Shown: positions 1 through 7,882, counted from the stretch's first letter. The stretch: DNA of 16,724 bases from JADKIH01 sp964486655 (GCA_964486655.1 CAZAON010000496.1:1-16724), one strand, 5' to 3'. The notes: a model not told the origin generated them from the sequence alone. Program-made: numbers and translations.

Positions 1-1129
1 CAATTCGCGACTTAATGGAAAGAGCAGCGAATGCCATCGCTATTCGATGGTCACTGTGCGAATTAATGATGTCAGTTACCTTGAGTTTATCAGGCTCTAT
101 TGAAATAGAATTATCCTCTATTAATACTCTTGTTCCAACTTTTTTTAATTCCGTTTGCAGAACAGATAGACGGTCAGATTCCTTTAAACGAAGATTTCTG
201 ACACCTGTGAATCTTCCATTAATTCTATGCCCGGCACAAAGAACAGCCATTGGAATGACCAGATCGGGACAGGATGTAAAATCGTATTCGAAATTCTTTG
301 GTAATTTAACATTTCTCAACTTACTGATAGTCGCATACTCTTTGTCAAATGATGTCTTTACTCCGAATGATTCCATGATTTCCGAAATCACCGAATCGCC
401 CTGAACTGATTCACGCTGTAATCCGGGAAATTTAATTTCTGAAGATTCGCAGAATGACGCAATCACATACCAGAACGACGCGGAACTCCAGTCATTTTCT
501 ACATTGAACGAATTATTAATATATAATCCCGGTTTTACTTTTATGATATTACCTTCCATTAATACTTCAATGCCCGACTGACGCATTAATTCGATTGTCA
601 TCTTAATATAAGGGAATGAAGTAACTGCTCCTTTCATTTCAATTATTAGACCTTCCTTTAATACGGTAGCAATAAGTAATAATGCGGAAACAAACTGCGA
701 ACTTACTGTTGCGTCTATTGAAACACTTCCGCCTTTTAATTTAGTACCGATTATATGCAAGGGCGGATAGCCTGCCTCTCCTTTGTAAGTAATATTCGCT
801 CCCAATAATTTAAGAGCATCGACCAGTTGAGCAATTGGTCTTTGTTTCATTCTATCGGAACCGGTCAGTACAAATTCTCCTTCCTGAATACATAGAAAAG
901 CGGACAGAAATCGAAATGCGGTTCCGGCATCGCCGATATCAATCGTATCAGAAAGTTTCCTTAATGATTTTTCCAAAATGAAGGAGTCATTCGCAGTAGC
1001 TTTATTTTTTATTTCGAAATTCTTCCCGCTTAAGGCCCGAATAATTAAAATTCTGTTTGTAATGCTCTTCGAAGCAGTAAGCTGAACAATTCCGGAAAGA
1101 TGGCCATGTCTTCTCTCAATTCTTATCAT
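1..1129 (-). CDS. aroA: 3-phosphoshikimate 1-carboxyvinyltransferase (EPSP synthase), C-terminus cut by window edge
   Basis: The enzyme joins shikimate-3-phosphate and PEP to give EPSP, the sixth shikimate-pathway step, in the cytoplasm. Reading the minus strand from the ATG at 1129 gives 376 codons without a stop up to the left edge; the family is usually about 410-430 residues, so roughly 35-50 are missing. Visible motifs in order: KSITNR with K21 (E. coli K22), GDAGTAFRFL at 66-75, SDRMKQRPI at 91-99, ATVSSQFVSALLL near 140-152, CPDL with D289 (likely catalytic, E. coli D313), LRLKESDR with E317 (E. coli E341), and SHSDHRIAMAF at 357-367. The start overlaps the end of aroB by 14 bases, so translation is probably coupled; no strong Shine-Dalgarno is seen. 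It is the third gene of the aromatic operon. Family assignment is very secure. Confidence 0.96.
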   Translation of the reverse strand, partial: MIRIERRHGHLSGIVQLTASKSITNRILIIRALSGKNFEIKNKATANDSFILEKSLRKLSDTIDIGDAGTAFRFLSAFLCIQEGEFVLTGSDRMKQRPIAQLVDALKLLGANITYKGEAGYPPLHIIGTKLKGGSVSIDATVSSQFVSALLLIATVLKEGLIIEMKGAVTSFPYIKMTIELMRQSGIEVLMEGNIIKVKPGLYINNSFNVENDWSSASFWYVIASFCESSEIKFPGLQRESVQGDSVISEIMESFGVKTSFDKEYATISKLRNVKLPKNFEYDFTSCPDLVIPMAVLCAGHRINGRFTGVRNLRLKESDRLSVLQTELKKVGTRVLIEDNSISIEPDKLKVTDIINSHSDHRIAMAFAALSIKSRI

Positions 1130-2204
1130 TTATCAATTGCTTTTTATTGATAAACGTTTGGATCATAAAATCAATTCCCTCGTCTATTAATTTGTCCGAA
1201 GGAAATGAAACCCTATCAGGCTTACCCGGAAAATTTAACAATGAAAATCCGACTAATGAATTCCGGTTCTTTTTATCAGCCGTCAGGTATTTCTTTAAAT
1301 CGTCCTTTTCAACATTCCATGACAACGCAGGAAAGAGCATTTCAACTGCCCTTACTGCATCAGACAATATTTCACTTTTTAATCCTGCCATTTTCATGCT
1401 TAAATATAGTTCGCCAATTAAACCGATTGCAATTGCTTCGCCATGTAAAAGACTATTTTCCGAATCCAATAGACATGATTCAATTGCATGGCCATATGTA
1501 TGGCCGAAGTTTAAAATCTGCCTCCGGTTGTTATCCTGAAAATCATCGGCAACAACTGAGATCTTAAACTTTACAGAATGGTCTATTAAACCCGCGATTT
1601 TAGATCGGGAAAAGAAATTTTCAGGATCAGCAATAAGATTGTCCCATAAAACCGCGTCCGACAATAATATATGTTTAATAATTTCCGCAAAGGCTGACTT
1701 GTATTCGCGTTCGGGAAGTGTATCTAAAAATCCGGGATATATATATACAGCTGCCGGCATAGCAAATGTACCGGCCACATTTTTAACACCCGCACTATTT
1801 ACTCCGCACTTTCCGCCTATGGATGCATCGCACATGGCCATCAACGAAGTCGGAATATTAATAAAATCAATTCCCCGTTTGTACACAGATGCAGCGAAGC
1901 CTCCAAGGTCAGTAATCATTCCACCACCCACATTTACCAAAAGGCTCTTGCGATCTGATTTATTTAAAAGTAGTTCTGAAATTATATTTTCAACAGAATC
2001 AAAAGTTTTGTTCTTCTCACCTGCGGGTATAACAATAATAGGCAAATTATTTAATTCACTAACCTGATTTCTGATTACAGGCAAACAACTTTCAGCAGTA
2101 TTTGAATCGGCGAGAAAAACTAGTGATGAATATTTCCCATCCGTCAAATAATTTCCCAACTTTTTAAAGGAACTATCTTCGAAAAAAACCGGATGAACAT
2201 TCAT
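1116..2204 (-). CDS. aroB: 3-dehydroquinate synthase
   Basis: Converts DAHP to 3-dehydroquinate, the second shikimate step, using NAD+ and a divalent metal. The 362-residue length is normal. Visible are GEKNKTF at 62-68, the dinucleotide-binding stretch VGGGMITDLGGFAAS at 92-106 (families more often have GGGVVGDLGGF), NIPTSLMAMCDASIGGK at 116-132, E174 in AFAEIIKH, and NFGHTYGHAIE followed by LLHGEAIAIG. By alignment with the Aspergillus enzyme, E174, H235 and H254 are the metal ligands. It starts 9 bases after the stop of the DAHP synthase/chorismate mutase gene and overlaps aroA by 14 bases, so the three form one transcription unit. Nothing appears broken. Confidence 0.97.
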   Translation of the reverse strand: MNVHPVFFEDSSFKKLGNYLTDGKYSSLVFLADSNTAESCLPVIRNQVSELNNLPIIVIPAGEKNKTFDSVENIISELLLNKSDRKSLLVNVGGGMITDLGGFAASVYKRGIDFINIPTSLMAMCDASIGGKCGVNSAGVKNVAGTFAMPAAVYIYPGFLDTLPEREYKSAFAEIIKHILLSDAVLWDNLIADPENFFSRSKIAGLIDHSVKFKISVVADDFQDNNRRQILNFGHTYGHAIESCLLDSENSLLHGEAIAIGLIGELYLSMKMAGLKSEILSDAVRAVEMLFPALSWNVEKDDLKKYLTADKKNRNSLVGFSLLNFPGKPDRVSFPSDKLIDEGIDFMIQTFINKKQLINDKN

Positions 2205-2213
2205 GATAGGAAT

Positions 2214-3314
2214 TTAGCTGACTGATTTTTCATTCATGACTTCAGTCTGTTGGCGAATAGATTCATCATGAATTAAAGTATAAAGCTTCGTAATAAAATC
2301 TCTATGTAACTCTTTGATTTCACCCGATTGAAGGCGAGTTCTCAATATCTCATTCCATCTTTCTACCTGAAGAACGGTCATGTTATTATCTTTTTTATAC
2401 TGACCAATATCACGGGCAACGCTCATTCTTTCGGCGAAAATTGAAAGTAATTTTTCATCGAGAAAATCAATGCGTTCTCTGAGGTCTTCAAGAAGACTCA
2501 AAAATAAAACATCATCAACAGATGGCTGCCTGATAATCAGGTTTTCCAATACTTCTCTTAATTCGTCTGGTGTCAGCTGCTGCTCATTATCACTTAAAGC
2601 ATTTTTCGGATCGTTATGAACTTCAATCATTAATCCGTCAAAATTCAAATCCATTGCATACTGTGATACCGGCAGGATGTATTGAGTGTGACCTGAAATA
2701 TGACTTGGATCACATAAAAGTGGAAGTGATGGATATCGTCTCTTCAACTCAATCGGAATCTGCCAGTTCGGCGAATTACGATATCTGCTTTTTTCAGTAG
2801 TCGAAAATCCTCGGTGAACGGCAATCAATTTTTTAATACCTGCTCTGTTTAATCTTTCGAAAGCACCAATCCACAATTCCAGTTCGGGGTTAACCGGATT
2901 CTTGATCATAACAGGTACATCCACACCCGATAATGCATCGGCAATCTGCTGGACGAGGAAGGGATTTACCGTCGTTCGGGCACCAATCCATAAAACATCG
3001 ATACCGGCTTTCAGGGCATCTTCGACATGTTCCGGACTTGCTACTTCGACGGTAACGGCCATACCGTTCGAATTGCCTGCATCTTTAAGCCACCTTAACC
3101 CCTCACTTCCAATACCCTGAAATGAACCGGGCCTGGTGCGGGGCTTCCAAATTCCTCCTCTTAACAGATTTACAGGGAAAGCCTTTAAAGCAGATGCATT
3201 TGAGTGAATTTGCAATTCAGATTCCACTCCACAGGGTCCTGAAACCAGAAAAGGCCTGTTTGAATAAGAATTGAACGAACTTAATGGAACTGATACTATT
3301 TCAGCAGGAGCCAT
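2214..3314 (-). CDS. aroF: Bifunctional DAHP synthase (type I-beta) / chorismate mutase
   Basis: The N-terminal part (about 18-262) is a KDO8P-synthase-like DAHP synthase, condensing PEP with erythrose-4-phosphate. It shows GPCGVES with metal-ligand C28, RGGIWKPRT with K57, MIKNP with K138, AVHRGF at 166-171, CDPSHISG with H205, and E231/D242 in the final metal site. The C-terminal part (about 273-357) is an AroQ-type chorismate mutase, with R279, R296, K307, R319 and Q356 at positions matching E. coli R11, R28, K39, R51 and Q88. The residue after R319, where E. coli has catalytic E52, is W320. This domain order is known in Bacteroidota, where binding of prephenate to the mutase domain inhibits the synthase; the same control is inferred here. 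It is the first gene of the operon, with a TAnnTTTG box just before its ATG. Confidence 0.95.
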   Translation of the reverse strand: MAPAEIVSVPLSSFNSYSNRPFLVSGPCGVESELQIHSNASALKAFPVNLLRGGIWKPRTRPGSFQGIGSEGLRWLKDAGNSNGMAVTVEVASPEHVEDALKAGIDVLWIGARTTVNPFLVQQIADALSGVDVPVMIKNPVNPELELWIGAFERLNRAGIKKLIAVHRGFSTTEKSRYRNSPNWQIPIELKRRYPSLPLLCDPSHISGHTQYILPVSQYAMDLNFDGLMIEVHNDPKNALSDNEQQLTPDELREVLENLIIRQPSVDDVLFLSLLEDLRERIDFLDEKLLSIFAERMSVARDIGQYKKDNNMTVLQVERWNEILRTRLQSGEIKELHRDFITKLYTLIHDESIRQQTEVMNEKSVS

Positions 3315-3321
3315 AACAGCA

Positions 3322-3352
3322 CAAAGATATAGTGATTAAAGGAATCAGCAAC
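3322..3352 (-). promoter_or_regulatory. Promoter of the aromatic operon (Bacteroidota type)
   Basis: On the minus strand the -7 box TATCTTTG occupies 3329-3322 and fits TAnnTTTG exactly. GTTG at 3352-3349 lies 19 bases upstream and matches the -33 TTTG box at three of four positions. Only 7 bases separate the -7 box from the ATG at 3314, so the leader would be nearly absent. This is inferred from the known Bacteroidota consensus. Confidence 0.6.
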
Positions 3353-3408
3353 TGAAGGCTATGAATATCAGGAATATTACTCAACATTTTATGTTTAACC
3401 ATACTGTC

Positions 3409-3440
3409 TTTGCGCAATCCCAAAGAATGAATTAGGTTTG
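3409..3440 (+). promoter_or_regulatory. Promoter of proline dehydrogenase (Bacteroidota type)
   Basis: TTTG at 3409-3412, a 20-base spacer, and TAGGTTTG at 3433-3440 match the Bacteroidota housekeeping promoter consensus at every defined position. The box ends 8 bases before the ATG at 3449, so the expected start point lies at or just before the start codon. It is back to back with the aromatic-operon promoter in the 134-base divergent region. Confidence 0.7.
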
Positions 3441-3448
3441 CGCCAATT

Positions 3449-4633
3449 ATGAAGAATCATCTGCTTTCATTTGATGATACAGCAACCGCTTTCATTTCCC
3501 GCTCAGATAAGGAACTCAATCGTGCTTATTGGCTTTTTAAGACTATAAGTTTCAACTGGCTTGTAAAAATCAGTCCTCCCTTTGTTCATTTCGCCTTATG
3601 GGCACACCTTCCCGTGAAAGGAATTATCCGGGCTACCGTCTTTAAACATTTCTGCGGCGGTGAGACAATAGATGATTGTAAAGAAACAATTAAGCGTTTA
3701 GGCGAATTTCATATTGGTACCATTCTGGATTATTCCGTTGAGGGCAATGAATCAGAAAGCGATTTCGAACATGCATTGATTGAAACACTTGCTACACTGA
3801 AAAGAGCCGCGAATGATAAAAATATTCCTTTCGGAGTTTTTAAACCAACGGGCTTTGCAAGATTCGCTTTACTCGAAAAAGTGAATGCTAATCAATCATT
3901 GAATGAATCGGAAAAAAAGGAATTCGAAAAATTCAAAGAACGAATACATACTATTTGTAAGACTGCTCATGATCTGAATGTTCCTGTTTTCATAGATGCC
4001 GAAGAAAGCTGGATACAGGATGTCATCGATTCTGTTGCGGTTGAAATGATGAAAGAATTTAACCGGGAAAAAGTAATTGTATACAATACTTTGCAGATGT
4101 ACCGCAAAGGCAGAGTTGAATATCTGAAAATGTGTATTGAAAATGCCAGGGCGCAAAACTATAAGTCCGGATTTAAAATTGTTCGCGGCGCTTACATGGA
4201 AAAAGAACGAAAGAGAGCTGAGGAATTAAAACAAGCTTCTCCGATTCAAAACGACAAAGCCAGTACCGACGCTGATTTTGATGAGGCAATAAAGATCATT
4301 ACAGGAAACCTTGATGTGCTGTCATTATGTTGCGGAACACATAATGAAGAAAGTTCACTTAAACTTGCGGCAATAATGGATGAGAAAAAAATTCCCGCAA
4401 ATCATCCCGGCATCTGGTTTTCTCAGTTATACGGAATGAGTGACCACATTAGTTATAATCTTGCGAAGAAGGGATACAATGTCTGCAAATATGTTCCCTA
4501 CGGTCCGATCGAGGGCGTTCTTCCTTATCTCATCAGAAGGGCGCAGGAAAATACTTCCGTTGCGGGTCAAACAGGTCGTGAATTATCGCTGATTCAGATT
4601 GAATTGGACAGGAGGAAAAAAAATAAAAAATGA
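3449..4633 (+). CDS. Proline dehydrogenase (monofunctional, FAD-dependent)
   Basis: Oxidises L-proline to pyrroline-5-carboxylate with FAD, passing electrons towards the respiratory chain; it is the first step of proline use as carbon and nitrogen source. The 394-residue protein is the stand-alone PRODH barrel with no P5C dehydrogenase part, as is usual in Bacteroidota. Visible motifs: AYWLF near 26-30, TILDYSVEG with D94, FIDAEESW at 181-188, the flavin-binding stretch KIVRGAYMEKER at 243-254, CGTHN at 305-309, and YVPYGPIEGVLPYLIRRAQE at 348-367. R363 and R364 correspond to the substrate-carboxylate arginines (E. coli PutA R555/R556). The ATG at 3449 gives an N-terminus (LSFDDTATAF) like family members. 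The C-terminus is lysine-rich. No partner gene for the second catabolic step is in the window. Confidence 0.95.
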   Translation: MKNHLLSFDDTATAFISRSDKELNRAYWLFKTISFNWLVKISPPFVHFALWAHLPVKGIIRATVFKHFCGGETIDDCKETIKRLGEFHIGTILDYSVEGNESESDFEHALIETLATLKRAANDKNIPFGVFKPTGFARFALLEKVNANQSLNESEKKEFEKFKERIHTICKTAHDLNVPVFIDAEESWIQDVIDSVAVEMMKEFNREKVIVYNTLQMYRKGRVEYLKMCIENARAQNYKSGFKIVRGAYMEKERKRAEELKQASPIQNDKASTDADFDEAIKIITGNLDVLSLCCGTHNEESSLKLAAIMDEKKIPANHPGIWFSQLYGMSDHISYNLAKKGYNVCKYVPYGPIEGVLPYLIRRAQENTSVAGQTGRELSLIQIELDRRKKNKK

Positions 4634-4819
4634 AGTCTTAGTAGTACGATGTCTGCTTTAGCTTTGGAACCTCCGGGAATTAAATCGCGGAGTGCGCATA
4701 GGATTCGCAGAGGACGCTAAGGATTATAATAAGTTTCTTGATATTGAAGAGTACATTTTTGAAAATATATTAAGCATTAGGCTTTTTGAAAATTCTCTCC
4801 GAAACTCCGCGTTTACTTT
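4634..4819. other. Intergenic region between convergent genes
   Basis: This 186-base gap separates proline dehydrogenase and the alanine-dehydrogenase-like gene, which converge here. No open frame looks real and no convincing U-tract terminator is seen. Most of it is taken up by the repeat structure at 4681-4815. Confidence 0.7.
4681..4815. repeat. Repeat element: inverted repeat ends plus 20-base tandem repeat
   Basis: The left end TAAATCGCGGAGT (4681-4693) and the reverse complement of the right end (4804-4815, TAAACGCGGAGT) agree at 12 of 13 positions with one missing base. Inside the left end, two adjacent 20-base units (4685-4704 and 4705-4724) agree at 15 of 20 positions and share the form TCGC-GAG--CGC--AGGAT. 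The middle is AT-rich and non-coding. It could be a degenerate miniature inverted-repeat element or an extragenic palindromic repeat. Confidence 0.5.
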
Positions 4820-6043
4820 CTACATCCTCGCAGCCTTCAGCAAATCCAGATCTTTGAAAGGTAGTTTATAATAGTCGGCAATGAAACGGTTTGTAATTGA
4901 ACCATTGTACATATAGACTCCGGCTCTTACTGCTTTGTTTTTCCAGATCACTTCGTCAATTCCACCTTCTTCGGCGGCGGCAATAAAAATTTGAGAAAAA
5001 ATATTACTAAGTGCGGCGGAGGCGGTACGACTCACACGCGATGCAATATTGGGCACACAATAATGAACGACACCATACTTTTTAAAAACGGGTTTCTGGT
5101 GATTCGTAACTTCTGATGTTTCAAAACATCCTCCCTGATCAATACTTACATCAACGATTACAGAACCGGCACGCATCTCACTTACCATTTCTTCGGTGAC
5201 AACAACCGGCGTTCGGCCTTCGCTGCTTCGTAATGCGCCAATGGCAACATCAGCATTCTTCAATTCCCGCAACAATATATTCGGAACAATGATCGATGTA
5301 TAAATTCGTTGACCCAACCTGTTCTGAAGACGTCTCAGGCGGTGAACGGAATTATCAAAAACCTTGACAGTGGCACCTAATCCAAGAGCAGTTCTTGCCG
5401 CAAATTCTCCTACTGTACCCGCTCCTATGATAACTACTTCTGAAGGCGGTATTCCTGCAACACCACCCAAAAGTTCGCCCTTACCATTAAATGCATTGCT
5501 CAGGTATTCGGCCGCAATAAGTATACTTGAACTACCGACAATTTCACTCATTGCCTGAATAATCGGATAAACACCCGAATCTTCATGAATAAATTCATAT
5601 CCGATTGCCGTCACTCTCTTAGCAGACAATGCCCTTATGTAATCAACCTTTTGCATGCTCATCTGTAAAATGGAAATGAGAAAATGCTTCGACCTGATTA
5701 AATTCAACTCTTCATTCGAAGGAGGAGCGACTTTGAGAATAATATCAGCTTTATATACTTCATCCGGACTATATACTATTCTTGCTCCGGCTTCACTAAA
5801 GTCAGAGTCTTCAATTTTTGCAGCGGCACCGGCACCGGCCTCTATGTAAATCTCATGTCCATGGTTCGTGAGCAGAGCAACCGACTCAGGTATCAACGGA
5901 ACCCTGTTTTCCTGAAATGACGTTTCCTTGGGTATTCCGATAAATAATTTCTTGTGTTGCTTTTTTACTTCAAGCATCGATTCCAGTGGCATTGCGGCAG
6001 CTGATGCGGCAAGTGATGAAAGTCCAAATGGTTTTTCAGTCAT
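4820..6043 (-). CDS. ald: Alanine dehydrogenase / PntA-alpha family NAD-binding protein
   Basis: The 407-residue protein aligns throughout with alanine dehydrogenases, which interconvert alanine and pyruvate plus ammonia with NAD, and more loosely with the alpha subunit of NAD(P) transhydrogenase. Seen: a 33-residue N-terminal extension, IPKETSFQENRVPL at 37-50 with R47, ILKVAPP with K104, a Rossmann GAGTVGE at 207-213 ending in VFD230 (favouring NAD), and VDVSIDQGG at 298-305 with D302. These match Bacillus subtilis R15, K75 and D270. The stretch matching its catalytic H96 (LHLA) reads LQMSM at 126-130, so the histidine is absent. Members of this form are commonly named ald in Bacteroidota, but the reaction is therefore uncertain. 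It overlaps tsaE by 8 bases and is last in its operon. Confidence 0.82.
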   Translation of the reverse strand: MTEKPFGLSSLAASAAAMPLESMLEVKKQHKKLFIGIPKETSFQENRVPLIPESVALLTNHGHEIYIEAGAGAAAKIEDSDFSEAGARIVYSPDEVYKADIILKVAPPSNEELNLIRSKHFLISILQMSMQKVDYIRALSAKRVTAIGYEFIHEDSGVYPIIQAMSEIVGSSSILIAAEYLSNAFNGKGELLGGVAGIPPSEVVIIGAGTVGEFAARTALGLGATVKVFDNSVHRLRRLQNRLGQRIYTSIIVPNILLRELKNADVAIGALRSSEGRTPVVVTEEMVSEMRAGSVIVDVSIDQGGCFETSEVTNHQKPVFKKYGVVHYCVPNIASRVSRTASAALSNIFSQIFIAAAEEGGIDEVIWKNKAVRAGVYMYNGSITNRFIADYYKLPFKDLDLLKAARM

Positions 6044-6467
6044 GTGAAAAGGTGATCTTGCGTTCTAATTCTTCTACTTTGATTGATACTTTCAGATGAG
6101 GATGCGGCAATAAATTTAAAATTTTTTCCGGCCATTCCACCATACAGAGATGACCACTTTCAAAATATTCTTCACAACCTATGTCTATTGCTTCTCTCTC
6201 ACTATCAATCCGGTAAAAGTCAAAATGATAAACCGGCTCATTTAGCTTCAGGCTGCTATATTCGTTTACGAGGCTGAAAGTCGGACTGGACACATTTTCA
6301 ACCACGCCGAGCTTTTCACAGATTGTACGGATAAAAGTCGTCTTCCCCGCCCCCATCTGCCCGTAAAAAGCCCATACCTTAAAATCCTGCACAGCCCCGA
6401 TTAATTCGTCGGCCAAACCGGCCAACTGGTCTTCTCCGGTAATTCTATATTCCTTCCCGTAGTTCAT
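6036..6467 (-). CDS. tsaE: tRNA threonylcarbamoyladenosine biosynthesis ATPase TsaE
   Basis: TsaE is the small ATPase that works with TsaB and TsaD to place the t6A modification at A37 of ANN-decoding tRNAs. The 143-residue length fits the family. Walker A is GQMGAGKTT at 36-44, followed by SSPTF at 60-64, HFDFYRI at 81-87 and VEWPEKI at 110-116, all family signatures. Its ATG overlaps the stop of the ABC ATPase gene in an ATGA arrangement (4 bases), and its own stop overlaps the next gene by 8 bases, so translation of the three is probably coupled. No tsaB or tsaD lies in the window. Confidence 0.95.
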   Translation of the reverse strand: MNYGKEYRITGEDQLAGLADELIGAVQDFKVWAFYGQMGAGKTTFIRTICEKLGVVENVSSPTFSLVNEYSSLKLNEPVYHFDFYRIDSEREAIDIGCEEYFESGHLCMVEWPEKILNLLPHPHLKVSIKVEELERKITFSHD

Positions 6468-7087
6468 TGCTTAAATCCGGACATGTTAAGTTTTGTTTCG
6501 CAAAAAAAGAATTCCTCCTGATGCTCATTGGAAGCGACGATAACCAGACGATCGAGAGCAAACCTTGAGATCATTTCGCTATACCATTTTACTCCTTCAC
6601 CGTCAAGATTGGAACAAGGCTCATCCAATAACAACACTGGAGTATCACTTAATATTGCCAGCGAAAGCTTTACTCTTTGTTTCATGCCGCTTGAAAAAAA
6701 CTTCAGTATGCTGTTTGATTTTGCCGGCAATCCCGTCAATTCAATTATTTTTTCCACCGGCAGATTTTCAATGGACGGTTTCAGTTTATAATGGAAATTT
6801 ACCATTTCCTTCAGTGTAAATTCCTCAATTAACTCAAGGTAAGGCGCTGCAAATGATATTTCTTTAAAGATATTATCCGGATCAACTCCAATACCTCCAT
6901 TCGAATAAGATAAAGTTCCTTCATTTAAAATTGATGCCCCGGCTATAGCCTGTAATAAGGTAGATTTACCGGAACCGTTCGGACCAAGAATTACTGTTTT
7001 TTGATTTCCGGAAAATGACAGGTTTACATGACGGAATATCCATTCACGATAAAACTTTTTGCCTGCATCATTTAAGGATATTTCCAC
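6464..7087 (-). CDS. Lone ABC-type ATP-binding protein
   Basis: A single 207-residue nucleotide-binding domain with no membrane segment and no permease gene beside it. Seen: Walker A GPNGSGKST at 35-43, ABC signature region FSSGMKQRVKLSLA at 131-144 (SSGMK in place of LSGGQ), Walker B VLLLDEP at 151-157 with E156, D-loop SNLD at 159-162, and H-loop histidine H179 in SNEHQEE. Where a Q-loop glutamine is normally found, the sequence reads ISFAAPYLELI at 77-87. Size and motifs recall CcmA-like ATPases, but nothing here ties it to haem export. It lies 9 bases after lpxA and overlaps tsaE by 4. A role in envelope export is suggested only by the neighbouring lipid A genes. The partner and substrate are unknown. 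Confidence 0.85.
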   Translation of the reverse strand: MEISLNDAGKKFYREWIFRHVNLSFSGNQKTVILGPNGSGKSTLLQAIAGASILNEGTLSYSNGGIGVDPDNIFKEISFAAPYLELIEEFTLKEMVNFHYKLKPSIENLPVEKIIELTGLPAKSNSILKFFSSGMKQRVKLSLAILSDTPVLLLDEPCSNLDGEGVKWYSEMISRFALDRLVIVASNEHQEEFFFCETKLNMSGFKQ

Positions 7088-7096
7088 AAATGGTTT

Positions 7097-7882
7097 TTAT
7101 TCGTCGTGGCTGTAGCCCTTCATTATACCTCTTGAAGAACTTTTGATAAAATTTACGATAAGGTCTCTTTCAGGTGAAGACTTGTTTTCCTTCTCCACAA
7201 CTTCAAGCGCATGTGAATTGCTATAGCCTTTAACAAAAATATTTCTGTATATATCTTGAATCTCGTTTATAACCTCATTCGAAAAACCTCTTCTTCGTAA
7301 ACCCACAGAATTAATTCCAACATAAGACAGAGGTTCATGAGCCGCTTTTACATATGGAGGAACATCTTTTCTAACAAGTGAACCACCTGAAATCATCACA
7401 TGAGATCCGATATGAACGAACTGATGAATAGCCGAAAGTCCGCCAATAATCGCATAGTCATCGACATAAATATGTCCGGCCAGTGTTACACCATTCGCAA
7501 GAATACAATGATTACCAACTACACAATCGTGAGCAATATGAACATAGGCCATTAAGAGAGTATCGCTGCCAACAACGGTTTTTCCTAATGCTTTTGTTCC
7601 CCTGTTAAGAGTAACAAACTCTCTGATTACGGTATTATCACCAACCTCAACAGTTGTTTTCTCTCCTTCAAATTTCAGATCCTGGGGAACGGCGCTAATA
7701 ACAGCACCCGGAAAAATTTTACAATTCTTTCCGATTCTTGCACCGGGAAAAATAGTGACGTTACTTCCAATCCATGTATTTTCACCAATCACGACATCAT
7801 CGTGAATCATTGTAAAAGGATCAATGGATACATTCGGGCCAATCTTTGCTCCCGGATGTATGCTGATCATTGTGTTATTCAT
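7097..7882 (-). CDS. lpxA: Acyl-ACP--UDP-N-acetylglucosamine O-acyltransferase
   Basis: Transfers a 3-hydroxyacyl chain from ACP to the 3-OH of UDP-GlcNAc, the first step of lipid A synthesis. The 261-residue protein is a trimeric left-handed beta-helix: hexapeptide repeats run from about residue 8 to 185, followed by a helical C-terminal part. HIAHDC at 115-120 holds H118, matching catalytic H125 of E. coli; H153 in AIHQF matches E. coli H160. G166 matches E. coli G173, the acyl-length ruler; glycine there fits long chains (C14 or more), while methionine gives C10 in Pseudomonas. It starts 21 bases after the lpxC/fabZ stop and is followed after 9 bases by the ABC ATPase gene, so it is clearly in the same transcription unit. 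Confidence 0.97.
   Translation of the reverse strand: MNNTMISIHPGAKIGPNVSIDPFTMIHDDVVIGENTWIGSNVTIFPGARIGKNCKIFPGAVISAVPQDLKFEGEKTTVEVGDNTVIREFVTLNRGTKALGKTVVGSDTLLMAYVHIAHDCVVGNHCILANGVTLAGHIYVDDYAIIGGLSAIHQFVHIGSHVMISGGSLVRKDVPPYVKAAHEPLSYVGINSVGLRRRGFSNEVINEIQDIYRNIFVKGYSNSHALEVVEKENKSSPERDLIVNFIKSSSRGIMKGYSHDE

Noticed and set aside
15..404. Open frame of 129 codons on the plus strand at the left edge
   Set aside because: It is antisense to aroA, whose EPSP synthase motifs run unbroken through this region.
1639..2067. Open frame of 142 codons on the plus strand inside aroB
   Set aside because: Antisense to a well-conserved gene, with no family resemblance; other long plus-strand frames within the minus-strand genes are the same kind of shadow.
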